Positions 25,638 to 34,906 are shown, numbered from the stretch's first letter. The stretch is 64,000 bases of DNA from Pseudomonadales bacterium (GCA_022827245.1 JAJDTI010000148.1:1-64000); one strand, 5' to 3'. Program-made: numbers and translations. Notes: a model not told the origin generated them from the sequence alone.

Positions 25638-26642
25638 TCAATCCGATACCCGCACGATCCGCTTGCCGACGTTGCCCCCGGCCAGCAGGTCCACGAACGC
25701 GCGCGGGGCGGACTCCAGTCCGCGGAACTCGTCCACCCAGGCCGTCAGCCGGCCCGACGCCATCCAGTCCTTGAGTTCGGCGCGCGCCGCCCCGTAGCGG
25801 TCCGCGAAGTCGAAGACCAGGAAGCCCTCCATCCGCAGGCGCTTGTTCACGAGCAGTCCGGGGATGCCGCGCGGACCGGGCTCCGGGTTGGCCGTGTCGT
25901 ACTGGGAGACCACGCCGCAGCACGAGATGCGCCCGCCCTGGTTCATCCGGAAGAGCGCCGACCCGAGCACCGTGCCGCCGGTGTTGTCGAAGTAGACGTC
26001 CACGCCGTCCGGCGTCGCTTCCTTGAGCGCCTGGCGGAAACCCCCGTCGCGGTAGTTCGCGACGCCGTCGAACCCGAGTTCGCCCACGAGCCGGGCGTTC
26101 TTCGCCTCGGACCCGGTGACCCCCACCACGCGGCAGCCGCGGATCTTCGCGAGCTGTCCGACGATGTGACCCACCGCGCCGGCGGCCGTCGAGACCATCA
26201 CGGTCTCGCCCTCCTTCGGGTCCGTCACGGCGAGGAGCCCGAAGTAGGCCGTCAGTCCGGTGCCCCCGAGCACACCCAGGAAGTCCGCCGGGTCGCCGTC
26301 GTAATCGATACGCTCGACGGTCCGGGCCGCATGCACCGAGTAGTCCTGCCAGCCGGCTCCGCAGGAGACGATGTCGCCCACCGAAACCGACGCGTCGTTC
26401 GACGCTTCCACCCGCGCGACCGCGCTGCCGCGCATCACGACCCCGGTCTGGGGGGCGCCGGCGTACGTCGCGCTGCCCTGGAGACCCGCCCGGGCCCCGG
26501 CATCCACGGAGACCGCGAGCGTGCGGCAGAGGACTTCCCCGTCCCCCGGCGCCGGCACCGGCTCGGTGACGAGGTCGTAGTGGGACTCCTCGAGCTTGCC
26601 CTGCGGCAGCGCCGCCACGACGATCTTGCGGTTCTCGGCCAT
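25638..26642 (-). CDS. NADP-dependent MDR oxidoreductase (prostaglandin-reductase/CurA type)
   Basis: A 334-residue zinc-free medium-chain dehydrogenase/reductase. The N-terminal GroES-like domain includes VPAPGDGEVLCRTLAVSVDAG, and the Rossmann domain has LGVLGGTGLTAYFGLL, VMVSTAAGAVGHIVGQLAKIRGC and FDNTGGTVLGSALFRMNQGGRISCCG. These are hallmarks of the leukotriene/prostaglandin reductase and CurA group, which reduce alpha,beta-unsaturated ketones or aldehydes with NADPH. The zinc-ligand cysteines are absent as expected. ATG 26642 starts the conserved MAENRKIVVAALPQG. The gene is divergent from the small membrane-anchored protein at 26761. Confidence 0.9.
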   Translation of the reverse strand: MAENRKIVVAALPQGKLEESHYDLVTEPVPAPGDGEVLCRTLAVSVDAGARAGLQGSATYAGAPQTGVVMRGSAVARVEASNDASVSVGDIVSCGAGWQDYSVHAARTVERIDYDGDPADFLGVLGGTGLTAYFGLLAVTDPKEGETVMVSTAAGAVGHIVGQLAKIRGCRVVGVTGSEAKNARLVGELGFDGVANYRDGGFRQALKEATPDGVDVYFDNTGGTVLGSALFRMNQGGRISCCGVVSQYDTANPEPGPRGIPGLLVNKRLRMEGFLVFDFADRYGAARAELKDWMASGRLTAWVDEFRGLESAPRAFVDLLAGGNVGKRIVRVSD

Positions 26643-26760
26643 CCTTCGGATCCCCCGTCCACGGAAACCGCGCATTGTAGGACACGGGCCGGGCCGCGAC
26701 CCGCCGAGGCGGCACAGGTGTGCCACAATCCCCGTCAATGACCGACCGTTCGGAGCGATC

Positions 26761-27219
26761 ATGAAGCGAGCAGTCCTCATCGTCGTGGCCGTGCTGGCGG
26801 CCGTCTACCTCGCGGCCCTGTCGGTGCCGTACGAGCCGGACGAGCGCCGTCCCGGCACGCGCCTCGGCGGTCCGCTCGCGGCCGAGCAGGACACCGACTG
26901 GTCCTTCCGCTCACCCGGGCGCATGCAGATCTTCGTCGAGACCGCCACGTGGTACGGCATCCCGCATTCGGTGACCACCACGTCATGGATCGTGGACGGC
27001 GACCTGTACGTGCCCTGCAACGCCTGCGCGACGAAACGCTGGCCGAGCAACGTCGCCCGGAACCCGGACGTGCGGCTCAAGATCGGCGACGAGATCTACG
27101 AGCGGCGGGCGGTACGGATCGAGGACGATGCGGAGCGGCGACGGCTGTTCGCGGCGCTCACCGATCAGCCGGTGCCGCCGGGACGGTGGGTGTTCCGGAT
27201 GGAGGCGCGACCGGACTGA
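26761..27219 (+). CDS. Small membrane-anchored protein, possibly FMN-binding split-barrel type
   Basis: A 152-residue protein with an N-terminal hydrophobic segment (MKRAVLIVVAVLAAVYLAAL) acting as signal anchor. The remainder, with WIVDGDLYVPCNACATKRWPSN followed by VARNPDVRLKIGDEIYERRAVRI, looks like the split beta-barrel pattern of nitroreductase-type or pyridoxamine-oxidase-like proteins, in which a strand-turn reading NPDVxLxxG is common. There are two cysteines in CNAC. The assignment is tentative. A similar small anchored protein lies at 29437. The TPP enzyme follows 58 bases downstream. Confidence 0.55.
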   Translation: MKRAVLIVVAVLAAVYLAALSVPYEPDERRPGTRLGGPLAAEQDTDWSFRSPGRMQIFVETATWYGIPHSVTTTSWIVDGDLYVPCNACATKRWPSNVARNPDVRLKIGDEIYERRAVRIEDDAERRRLFAALTDQPVPPGRWVFRMEARPD

Positions 27220-27277
27220 CGGCGCCGGACTCACCGCCCGGCACCAGCCCCTCCTTTTGCCCTTCGGAGCGCCACGC

Positions 27278-28909
27278 ATGAAGACCGCCGACGCCATCGC
27301 CCATGTCCTCAAGGCCGAAGGGGTGGACATCCTCTTCGCCTACCCGGTGAACCCGATCATCGAGGCCTGCGCGGTGGCCGACATCCGCACGATCATCTGC
27401 CGCCAGGAGCGCATCGGGCTCCACATGGCGGACGCGTACTCACGCATGTCTTCCGGCAGGAAGATCGGCGTCTTCTCGATGCAGCACGGACCGGGCTCGG
27501 AGAACGCGTTCGGCGGCGTCGCCCAGGCGTACTCCGAGTCCTCCCCGATCCTGGTGCTGCCGGCGGGCTACCCGCGGCGCATCGCCAACTACTATCCGAA
27601 CTTCAACTCCGCGCGCAGCATGGAGAGCGTCACGAAGTGGGCGGAACCGCTCACCATGGGACGGGCGATCCCCGAGGTGATGCGGCGCGCGTTCTTCCAG
27701 TTGCGCAACGGCCGGCCCGGGCCGGTCCTCGTCGAGGTCCCGATGGACGTCTTCCGCGAGGAGGCGCCGGAGGGCTGGGTCTACGAGCCGAGTTACGCGA
27801 CCCGCAGCGCCCCGGACCCGGACGCGGTCGAAGAGGCCGCGGCGGTGCTCGCGAACGCGGAGCGGCCCGTGATCTACGCCGGCCAGGGCGTCCACTACGC
27901 CGAGGCCTGGGAGGAACTCAAGGCGCTGGCCGAACGCTGGAACATTCCCGTCACGACCAGCCTGGAGGGCAAGAGCGCCTTCCCGGAGAACCATCCCCTG
28001 TCGCTGGGCTCGGGCGGCCGCGCCAATCCCCGGCCCGTGAAGACCTTCCTCGCCGAGGCGGACGTGATCCTCGGAGTCGGCTGCAGCTTCGCCCTGACGG
28101 GGTTCGGCGTGCCGATGCCCCGCGGCAAGACCATCATCCACGCGACCCTCGACCCGATGGACCTCAACAAGGACGTCCCCGCGCAGCACGCACTGATCGG
28201 GGACGCGAAGCTGTGCCTTGCGCACCTGTCGGAGGCCCTCGCCGACCGCGACCGCACGCGGGCCGAGAACCGCGCGGACGTGCCGGCCCGCATCGCCGCG
28301 ATCCGGGGCGAGTGGCTGGCGGAGTGGGAAGCGAAACGCACGCACAACGAGGCGCCCCTCAATCCCTACCGGGTGCTCAACGAACTGCACCAGGCCGTCG
28401 ATATCGACAACACCGTCATCACCCATGACGCCGGCAGCCCGCGCGACCAGGTGTCGCCCTTCTGGGAGAGCACGACCCCGCTCTCCTACATCGGCTGGGG
28501 CAAGACGACGCAGCTCGGCTACGGGCTCGGCCTCGCGATGGGCGCGAAGCTCGCCCGGCCGGAAAAGCTCTGCATCAACGTCTGGGGCGACGCCGCCATC
28601 GGCTTCACGGGCATGGACTTCGAGACGGCCGTGCGGGAGCGCATCCCGATCCTGTCGATCCTGATGAACAACTTCTCGATGGCGATCGAGCTGCCGATCA
28701 TGCAGGTGGCCACGGAGAAGTACCGGTCCACGGACATCTCGGGAGACTACGCGGCCATGGCGCGGGCGTTCGGCGGCTACGGGGAGCGCGTGGAGGATCC
28801 GAACGACATCCGCGCCGCCATCGAGCGGGGCATCGAGAAGACGCGGGAGGGGACGCCGGCGCTCCTCGAGTTCATCACGGACAAGGAGATCTCGATCTCC
28901 GCCGAATAG
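27278..28909 (+). CDS. Thiamine-pyrophosphate-dependent enzyme, acetolactate-synthase-like
   Basis: A 543-residue TPP enzyme of the acetolactate synthase/benzoylformate decarboxylase superfamily with the three usual domains. The PYR domain contains the cofactor-activating glutamate in ICRQERIGLHMADAYSR, the central domain spans about residues 190-330, and the PP domain has WGDAAIGFTGMDFETAVR ending in ILMNN. The usual GDG of the magnesium-TPP motif reads GDA here, with the aspartate kept. No FAD-type loop can be assigned by eye, so decarboxylase, carboligase and lyase functions all remain possible. Start ATG 27278. A stem-loop lies directly after the stop. Confidence 0.88.
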   Translation: MKTADAIAHVLKAEGVDILFAYPVNPIIEACAVADIRTIICRQERIGLHMADAYSRMSSGRKIGVFSMQHGPGSENAFGGVAQAYSESSPILVLPAGYPRRIANYYPNFNSARSMESVTKWAEPLTMGRAIPEVMRRAFFQLRNGRPGPVLVEVPMDVFREEAPEGWVYEPSYATRSAPDPDAVEEAAAVLANAERPVIYAGQGVHYAEAWEELKALAERWNIPVTTSLEGKSAFPENHPLSLGSGGRANPRPVKTFLAEADVILGVGCSFALTGFGVPMPRGKTIIHATLDPMDLNKDVPAQHALIGDAKLCLAHLSEALADRDRTRAENRADVPARIAAIRGEWLAEWEAKRTHNEAPLNPYRVLNELHQAVDIDNTVITHDAGSPRDQVSPFWESTTPLSYIGWGKTTQLGYGLGLAMGAKLARPEKLCINVWGDAAIGFTGMDFETAVRERIPILSILMNNFSMAIELPIMQVATEKYRSTDISGDYAAMARAFGGYGERVEDPNDIRAAIERGIEKTREGTPALLEFITDKEISISAE

Positions 28910-28910
28910 G

Positions 28911-28929
28911 CGCGACCCTGCGGGTCGCG
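28911..28929 (+). terminator. Stem-loop after the TPP enzyme gene
   Basis: CGCGACCC and GGGTCGCG form a perfect 8-bp stem with a TGC loop, one base after the stop codon. No T-run follows. A second imperfect hairpin (GAGTTTCG with CGAGACTC) comes just after it, at about 28936-28958. Confidence 0.5.
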
Positions 28930-28993
28930 TTCGGAGTTTCGCTGCGCGAGACTCCCGCGGCACGAGTTCTGTAACTGACTTGCCTGTACAGGG

Positions 28994-29392
28994 ATGGGAT
29001 ACCGACTCGCAGCCGACGCCATCGTGCTGCTCCATGTGGCGTTCATCGCCTTCGTGGTGCTCGGCGGCCTGCTGGCGCTCCGGCGTCCCTGGGTCGCGGT
29101 CGTTCACGTCCCCGCCGCCGTCTGGGGAGTGCTGGTCGAGTCGTTCGGCTGGATCTGCCCGCTGACTCCACTCGAGGTCGAGCTGCGCGCGGCGGCGGGC
29201 GATGCCGCGTACACGGGGAGCTTCGTGGACAACTACATCGTGCCGCTCGTCTACCCCGCCACGCTGACGCAATCCATGCAGTGGGCGCTTGCCGTGTTCG
29301 TGCTCGCCGTCAATGCCGGCATATACGCGGTGCTGCTCCGGCGGTCCGGAGCCGCGCGACGGGCCTGGCGGCGCATGCGTGGCGGTTCGTAG
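28994..29392 (+). CDS. DUF2784 membrane protein
   Basis: A 132-residue integral membrane protein with about three to four hydrophobic helices. The N-terminus GYRLAADAIVLLHVAFIAFVVLGG, the following HVPAAVWGVLVESFGWICPLTPLE and the later FVDNYIVPLVYP are the recognisable DUF2784 signature, a family of small bacterial membrane proteins without known function. The basic C-terminus (RRSGAARRAWRRMR) is probably cytoplasmic. The gene is followed 44 bases later by another small membrane-anchored protein. Confidence 0.85.
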   Translation: MGYRLAADAIVLLHVAFIAFVVLGGLLALRRPWVAVVHVPAAVWGVLVESFGWICPLTPLEVELRAAAGDAAYTGSFVDNYIVPLVYPATLTQSMQWALAVFVLAVNAGIYAVLLRRSGAARRAWRRMRGGS

Positions 29393-29436
29393 CCGGCGTC
29401 CTCCGCCCACACACACCAGGAGCAAGGAACTCGCCG

Positions 29437-29868
29437 ATGACATTCCTCAAGTGGCTGCTGATCGTCCTGGCCGTCCTGGTCGTCGCGTTCCTCGCCCTGC
29501 GCGTCCTCTTCGGGCTGATCGCCAACCCCAGGGTAGTCGAGGAACTCCGGACCGATCCGCAGGGCGAGCGCGCCGGCATCGTCATGCTCCTGACGCTCCC
29601 GGACGGACGCGTCCTGCCCGTGAACTACCGGCGCGAGGGCAACCAGGTGTTCGCGGGCGCCGACGGCCGCTGGTGGCGCGCCCTGCGGGACGGCGACGTG
29701 CCCGTCACCGTCACGATCCGCGGCGAGACGCTGCCGGGGCGCGCCCGCGTGGTCTTCGACGATCCCGACTACAAGCGTGACGTGTTCGCGCGACTTCGCC
29801 CGAACGTGCCCAAGTGGCTGCCGGCGTGGCTGGACGCGCAGCTCGTGGTCATCGACCTCGAGCCGTAA
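29437..29868 (+). CDS. Small membrane-anchored protein of unknown function
   Basis: A 143-residue protein with an N-terminal transmembrane helix (MTFLKWLLIVLAVLVVAFLALRVLF) and a soluble part of alternating strands: IVMLLTLPDGRVLPVNYRREGN, VFAGADGRWWRALRDGDVPVTV and TIRGETLPGRARVVFDDP. The order resembles flavin-type split-barrel proteins (deazaflavin nitroreductase-like), as in the gene at 26761, but no cofactor residue can be named. ATG 29437 fits the membrane anchor. It converges with the MFS gene, 19 bases apart. Confidence 0.55.
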   Translation: MTFLKWLLIVLAVLVVAFLALRVLFGLIANPRVVEELRTDPQGERAGIVMLLTLPDGRVLPVNYRREGNQVFAGADGRWWRALRDGDVPVTVTIRGETLPGRARVVFDDPDYKRDVFARLRPNVPKWLPAWLDAQLVVIDLEP

Positions 29869-29887
29869 CGCCCGTTGCCGATCCGCC

Positions 29888-31486
29888 TCAGCCGGCCGCG
29901 GTCTCCACCACCTCCTCGCCCAGCGCCCGCGCCCGGTCGAGACGCGTCGCCTCGTCCCGTGGCAGGTGGCGCTGGGCCATCACCAGGCAGAACACGGACC
30001 CGACGAAGACCAGGAGGGAGCTCGCCATGGCGAGGCGCAGCCCCTCGGCGTCGCTCATGCCCCCCGCGATGAAGATGTCCGACAGTTTGCCGATCGTGTA
30101 GGGACCGAGCGCCAGGCCGATGAAGGTCATCAGCAGGATGTAGAAGGCGCCCGCGATCGCGCGCATGCGCGGCATCACGAGGTCGCTCGACGTGCTCGGG
30201 GCGATCCCGGCCCAGAACCCGTTCGGCACGCTGGCCAGGAAGTTGGCCAGGAACGCGACGGCCAGGCTCTCCGTGTAGATCATCAGGAGGACGAAGGGCG
30301 CGGTGCCGACCACGGCGGCGTACCCGAGCATCAGCCGCCCGGTCGTGAACCGCATGCGCAGGCGATCGGCCAGGAAGCCGCCCCCCGCGACGCCGATGAT
30401 GCCGCTGGCCGCCGCCCCGATGCCGATCCACAGGCCGACCTCCGCGGCACTCGTCTCGTGCGCCCGCATCAGGAGCGGCGCCGTCCAGAACGCCACGCCG
30501 TAGCCCACGAACCCGCCGATCGGCGCGGAGAGCATGGCGTAGATCATGGCCTTCGACTTGAAGATCATCGCGAAGGTGGCCGGGTCCCGCCGCGCGAGCG
30601 ACTGTACCCACGACACGGTCGCGTAGACCCCGATGCCCATCGCGATCCATTGCGCCCAGTCTCCGGTCAGCCAGATCAGGCCCGCCGCGGCAGCGACGAT
30701 GGCGAGCGCCATCAGGGCGTTCAGCCGGAGCGACGCACCGTCCCGGACGAGACCGATCACGTTGAGCGGCGGGATGACCGACACCAGTTCCGTGCCGAGC
30801 ACGTGGAACGGCCGCGGGTGCGGTTTCGTCACCAGGCCTTCGCTGATGCCGCGCACGGGCTCGCGCAGGGTGCGCACCCACGCCGCCATGGCGATGCCCG
30901 GCAGGCCGACGGCCATGAACGCCACCTGCCAGCCGCGCAGGCCGAACGGGGGGTCGACCGGGTACATCTCCGCCCAGGTGTCGAGGATTGCGCCGCCGAG
31001 GAAGAGACCCGCGCCGATGCCGATCGCGACGCCGCTCGTGTAGATCGCCACCACCGTCGCGCGGTAGCGCGGCGCGTAGTAGTCGTAGAGCAGCGAGTAG
31101 GCTGCCGGCGACGCGCTCGCCTCCCCGATGCCGACCCCGGTCCGGTACACGGCGAGTTCCACGAACGACCGGGCGAGTCCCGAGGCGGCGGTCATCGCGC
31201 TCCAGAACAGGAGCCCCACGGAGATGACGCTGCGGCGCACCCACACGTCGGCGAAACGCGCCAGCGGGATGCCGAACACCGCGTAGAACACGGCGAATAC
31301 CGTGCCGTAGAGGAAGCCCATCTGCGCGTCGGTGACGCCAAGGTCCGCCTTGATGGACTCCGCCAGGATCGACAGGATGTTGCGGTCGACGAAGTTGAAG
31401 AAGTAGACCAGCGTCAGCACGCCCAGCACGTAGTGCGCGTACCACCGGCTCTGCTGCTGCGGCGCGGTTTCCGGCGTCGGCTCCAT
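29888..31486 (-). CDS. MFS transporter (first of a tandem pair)
   Basis: A 532-residue major facilitator protein with about twelve hydrophobic helices. The opening WYAHYVLGVLTLVYFFNFVDRNIL and the conserved loop PLARFADVWVRRSVIS are the spinster/hexuronate-like signature between helices 2 and 3, followed by RTGVGIGEASASPAAYSLLYDYY. A large hydrophilic loop (REPVRGISEGLV) separates the two halves. The substrate is unknown; relatives move organic anions or lipids. The neighbour at 31521 is the same length and closely similar, so this is a recent tandem duplication. Start ATG 31486 was chosen because it begins just before the first helix. Confidence 0.9.
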   Translation of the reverse strand: MEPTPETAPQQQSRWYAHYVLGVLTLVYFFNFVDRNILSILAESIKADLGVTDAQMGFLYGTVFAVFYAVFGIPLARFADVWVRRSVISVGLLFWSAMTAASGLARSFVELAVYRTGVGIGEASASPAAYSLLYDYYAPRYRATVVAIYTSGVAIGIGAGLFLGGAILDTWAEMYPVDPPFGLRGWQVAFMAVGLPGIAMAAWVRTLREPVRGISEGLVTKPHPRPFHVLGTELVSVIPPLNVIGLVRDGASLRLNALMALAIVAAAAGLIWLTGDWAQWIAMGIGVYATVSWVQSLARRDPATFAMIFKSKAMIYAMLSAPIGGFVGYGVAFWTAPLLMRAHETSAAEVGLWIGIGAAASGIIGVAGGGFLADRLRMRFTTGRLMLGYAAVVGTAPFVLLMIYTESLAVAFLANFLASVPNGFWAGIAPSTSSDLVMPRMRAIAGAFYILLMTFIGLALGPYTIGKLSDIFIAGGMSDAEGLRLAMASSLLVFVGSVFCLVMAQRHLPRDEATRLDRARALGEEVVETAAG

Positions 31487-31520
31487 CACGAGTACCCGTT
31501 CCGGCGGTCCCGGCCGTCCA

Positions 31521-33119
31521 TCACGCCCGCCCGGGCAAGTTCCCGACCTCCTCCCCCAGGGCCCGCGCACGCTCGACCCGGGTCGCTTCGTCCTTCGGCA
31601 GGTGCCGCTGCGCCTGCACGAGACAGAACGCCGTCACGACGAACATCACCATCGAGCTCGCCATCGCCAGGCGCAATGCGTCGCCGTCGGCCATGCCGCC
31701 ACCCACGAGCAGGTCAGAGACCTTGCCGACGGTGTACGGCCCGAGGGCCAGCCCGATGAAGGTGCTGAGCAGGATGTAGAAGGCGCCGACCACCGCGCGC
31801 ATCCGCGGTACCACGAGATCCGCCGCGGTGCTCGGGGGGATGCCGGCGAAGCAGGCGCTCGGCAGGTGGTAGAGGAAGTTGGCCCAGAACGCCACGATGA
31901 GGCTGTCCGTGTACAGCAGGAACAGCACCGTGGGCACGGTGCCCAGCACGATGAAGTACCCGACCATCAAGCGTCCCGTGGTGAAACGCAGCCGCAGCCG
32001 GTCCGCGACGAATCCGCCGGTGGTGACGGACAGGAGCCCGCCCACCGCGATGCCGATGCCGATGTACATGCCCACGTCGAGCGCGTTCGCCCCGTGCGCC
32101 CGGATCAGGTACGGGGCGGTCCAGAAGCCGATGGCGTAGGTGACGAAGGTCACGGAGGTGAACGCGACCAGCATGTAGAGCATGGCCTTCGAGCGGAAGA
32201 TCATCGCGAAGGCGGCCGGGTCCCGCCGCGCCAGGGACTGCACCCACGAAGCCGTGGCGTAGACCCCGATACCGAGGGCGATCCACTGCGCCCAGTCCCC
32301 GGTGACGGCGATCAGGAGCCCGGCGGCGCCCGCGATTCCGAGCGCCATCAGCGCGTTCAGCCCAAGCGACGCCCGCTGCCGCACCAGCCCGATGATGTTC
32401 AGCGGCGGGACGATCGACGCGAGCTCCTGGCCCAGCAGCCGGAACGGCGCGGGATGCCGCTCGGTGACCAGGCCTTCGCTGATGCCCCGGACCGGCTCGC
32501 GCAGGCTGCGTACCCAGACCGCCATCAGGAGGCCCGGGAGCCCCACCATCATGAAGGCGACCTGCCAGCCCTTCAGCCCGAAGGGAGGGTTCTCCGGGTA
32601 CAGGTCCGCCCAGAAGTCGAGGATCGCGCCGCCCAGGAAGAGCCCCATCCCGACGCCGATGTATCCGCCGGCCGAGTACGTCGCCACGACCGTGGCCCGA
32701 AGCCGCGGCGGGTAGTAGTCGTACAGGAGCGAGTAGGCGGCCGGCGACGCACTCGCTTCGCCGACGCCGACGCCGGTGCGGTACACGGCGAGTTCCGGGA
32801 ACGAGCGCGCGAACCCCGACAGCGCCGTCATCGCGCTCCAGAACGTCAGCCCCAGCGAGATCACGCTGCGGCGTACCCAGACGTCCGCGAAACGCGCCAG
32901 CGGAATGCCGAAGACCGCATAGAACACCGCGAACACGGTGCCGTACAGGAAGCCCATCTGCGCGTCGGTGACGCCGAGGTCCGCCTTGATGGACTCCGCC
33001 AGGATCGACAGGATGTGCCGGTCCACGAAGTTGAACACGTAGACCAGAATCAACACGCCGAGGACGTAATGAGGATACCAGCGGCGCGAACCGCCGGTGG
33101 CGGACTTCGCCCGCTCCAT
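31521..33119 (-). CDS. MFS transporter (second of a tandem pair)
   Basis: A 532-residue major facilitator protein, closely similar along its entire length to the neighbour downstream. It shares YPHYVLGVLILVYVFNFVDR, the cytoplasmic loop LARFADVWVRRSVISLG, GEASASPAAYSLLYDYY and the REPVRGISEGLV loop. Differences are clustered in helices 8-11 and the tails, for instance LVAFTSVTFVTYAIGFW here against LSAPIGGFVGYGVAFW in the other copy, so the pair may have diverged in substrate. The two genes are 34 bases apart and probably cotranscribed, with this copy first. A CPBP protease gene diverges about 130 bases upstream. Confidence 0.9.
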   Translation of the reverse strand: MERAKSATGGSRRWYPHYVLGVLILVYVFNFVDRHILSILAESIKADLGVTDAQMGFLYGTVFAVFYAVFGIPLARFADVWVRRSVISLGLTFWSAMTALSGFARSFPELAVYRTGVGVGEASASPAAYSLLYDYYPPRLRATVVATYSAGGYIGVGMGLFLGGAILDFWADLYPENPPFGLKGWQVAFMMVGLPGLLMAVWVRSLREPVRGISEGLVTERHPAPFRLLGQELASIVPPLNIIGLVRQRASLGLNALMALGIAGAAGLLIAVTGDWAQWIALGIGVYATASWVQSLARRDPAAFAMIFRSKAMLYMLVAFTSVTFVTYAIGFWTAPYLIRAHGANALDVGMYIGIGIAVGGLLSVTTGGFVADRLRLRFTTGRLMVGYFIVLGTVPTVLFLLYTDSLIVAFWANFLYHLPSACFAGIPPSTAADLVVPRMRAVVGAFYILLSTFIGLALGPYTVGKVSDLLVGGGMADGDALRLAMASSMVMFVVTAFCLVQAQRHLPKDEATRVERARALGEEVGNLPGRA

Positions 33120-33251
33120 GCGCAGTTTCCTTTCCCCGGCGCCTCGCGGCTCCCTCCCGGCGCGCCGCCCGCCGACCGCTCCTTATAGCATGCGCCCGGG
33201 GCGAGGACAGACCCGCCGGGGCACGGGCAAGGGACAGGAGGACACCAAAGG

Positions 33252-34025
33252 ATGACAGCACCTGCTTCGGGACGCGCGCCCGAAGCGCCGCACGGCCCGG
33301 TCGCAGTGGAGCCTCATTCCCTGGGGAAGTGTCTCTTCCTCCACCTGGCTCCCGGAGTCGCGAACATCGCGGCGACCGTGCTCGGACTGGCGGCGTTCTG
33401 GAACCCGTCGTTACCGCCGGAACTGTTCTTCGGGGTGTTCACGAACGCCTTCGTACTGATTCCCGTGCAGCTCGGCTACCTCTACTACCTGGCCAGGAAA
33501 CGGCGCAACCCGGGGTGGTCGCTCGAAGGCGTCGTCGTGTACGACCGGCCGGTCTCCTGGTCCCGCTACTTCCTGTGGGTTCCGGCGATCCTGGCGCCGA
33601 CCGCCCTCATCTTCGTCGTGCTCGAGCCGATCACCCACTGGCTCGAAACCGCTTCCGTCGGCGTCAGCATCTTCGCCAGATACCAGGGGACGGCGCTTTC
33701 GGAGGCCGCGGGGATCGTGCTGTTCGCGAACATCGTGCTCACGGGCATCCTCGTTCCCATCACCGAAGAGCTCTACTTCCGCGGGTACCTGCTGCCAAGA
33801 ATGCCAAGCCGCTTCGGGCGCCTGAAGCCCGTCGCACACAGCCTGCTCTTCTCCATCTACCACTTCGGCACGCCCTGGATGATCCCGGTCCGCACGTTGG
33901 GCATCCTGCCGCTCATCTACACGACGATCCATACGCAGAGCGTCCGTCCCGGCATCGTCGCGCACTGCCTGGTGAACCTGGCGAACTTCTCCGAAGCCGT
34001 ATCGAGGCGTATCGGGAGCCAGTGA
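33252..34025 (+). CDS. CPBP-family intramembrane metalloprotease
   Basis: A 257-residue membrane protein of the CAAX-protease/bacteriocin-processing (Abi, CPBP) family. The catalytic motif EExxxR is present as ITEELYFRGYLLPR, followed by a histidine in SIYHFGTPW and the last conserved HCLVNLANF. Several hydrophobic helices surround these. Members cleave membrane substrates or serve bacteriocin self-immunity; no bacteriocin gene is visible nearby. ATG 33252 has a consensus AGGAGG about ten bases upstream. A GC-rich hairpin follows downstream before the convergent gene. Confidence 0.88.
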   Translation: MTAPASGRAPEAPHGPVAVEPHSLGKCLFLHLAPGVANIAATVLGLAAFWNPSLPPELFFGVFTNAFVLIPVQLGYLYYLARKRRNPGWSLEGVVVYDRPVSWSRYFLWVPAILAPTALIFVVLEPITHWLETASVGVSIFARYQGTALSEAAGIVLFANIVLTGILVPITEELYFRGYLLPRMPSRFGRLKPVAHSLLFSIYHFGTPWMIPVRTLGILPLIYTTIHTQSVRPGIVAHCLVNLANFSEAVSRRIGSQ

Positions 34026-34061
34026 CCGCCCGAGTCGGTTTCGCGGACGCCGCCTGGGAGG

Positions 34062-34082
34062 CCGCGCCGTAGAACGGCGCGG
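34062..34082. terminator. Hairpin between convergent genes
   Basis: CCGCGCCGT and ACGGCGCGG form a perfect 9-bp stem with an AGA loop, 36 bases after the CPBP stop codon. There is no T-run, so it could end or protect both convergent messages. Confidence 0.5.
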
Positions 34083-34140
34083 GCTCGCAGGCCGGTGGGG
34101 CTGGGCCGCGAGCGGAGCCGCAGGCGACGGTTGCGGGGCG

Positions 34141-34809
34141 CTACCGCAGCCTCGAGTACGGCAGTGGATTGACGTAGTCCAGGAACTCTGTCTCGACGGC
34201 GGCGAACGCCCTGTCGAGGGCCGGCAGCGACGGGGCGCCCGTGCGGAACGAGAGGTCGAGCGGACGGTCCGGGAGCACCCAGAGATCGGTGAACTCGCCC
34301 CGCGCGCCGGTTCGCGCGCTGTAGGCGGTGACCAGTTCCGTCCCCTGTCCGTCCACCTGGTCCACCAGCTCCGCCACCGCACCGAGCGCTTCGGCCAGGG
34401 TGCCGAGGGGCGCCTTCAGCCGGGCGAGCATGTACTGCCGCGGCGCGTCGGGCGGGTCGTCCAGCACGCGCTGGAGCCGCTCCGCCGTGGCGTACGGAAG
34501 CGTGTCTCCCAGGCGCACGTACTCCTCGATGTCGAGGCCCAGCTCCATCAGCCCCTTGATGGTGTCCGGGTCGGCCAACTCCCGCACCAGTTGGGTCGTC
34601 GCCTTGTCGTAGTGCTCCGGCGAGTCGAAGCGCACCAGCAGGAGGTCGCGGCCCCGCTCCCCCGTCGACCACTGGAAGCCCCCGAGCAGGTCGAACCCGC
34701 AGCGCTCCATCAGGGGGACCGCGACCTCCCCGTAGCGGACGACGTACTTCTCGAAGTTCGCCGGGGTGGCCGGACGGACGGTGTGGATGACTTCCATGAT
34801 GAGCGGCAT
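34141..34809 (-). CDS. NIPSNAP-like ferredoxin-fold protein, duplicated
   Basis: A 222-residue protein that looks like two dimeric alpha-beta barrel units in one chain. The first unit is MEVIHTVRPATPANFEKYVVRYGEVAVPLMERCGFDLLGGFQ; the second contains ELVTAYSARTGARGEFTDLWVLPD followed by a helix (LPALDRAFAAVETEFLDYVN). The pattern fits the NIPSNAP family, but identity is moderate by eye and no active site can be named. A start at ATG 34809 has GAGG eleven bases upstream; ATG 34797 is also possible. It is on the same strand as the orphan antitoxin. Confidence 0.55.
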   Translation of the reverse strand: MPLIMEVIHTVRPATPANFEKYVVRYGEVAVPLMERCGFDLLGGFQWSTGERGRDLLLVRFDSPEHYDKATTQLVRELADPDTIKGLMELGLDIEEYVRLGDTLPYATAERLQRVLDDPPDAPRQYMLARLKAPLGTLAEALGAVAELVDQVDGQGTELVTAYSARTGARGEFTDLWVLPDRPLDLSFRTGAPSLPALDRAFAAVETEFLDYVNPLPYSRLR

Positions 34810-34906
34810 GCGGGGACCTCGGGTAGTGGATGCGGCGGCCAGTATAGAGGAGCGTCGGCGGCCGCCGCGTCACTGGCCGGCGTCAAGGGCCTCGACGTGC
34901 CCTGCG

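Noticed and set aside
26371-26580. Short plus-strand frame over the MDR reductase
   Set aside because: Antisense to a well supported gene and without ribosome-binding site.
27278-28909. Oxalyl-CoA decarboxylase partnered with the acyl-CoA ligase at 21465
   Set aside because: The genes are on opposite strands and 4 kb apart, and the TPP enzyme shows no CoA-binding feature that I can point to.
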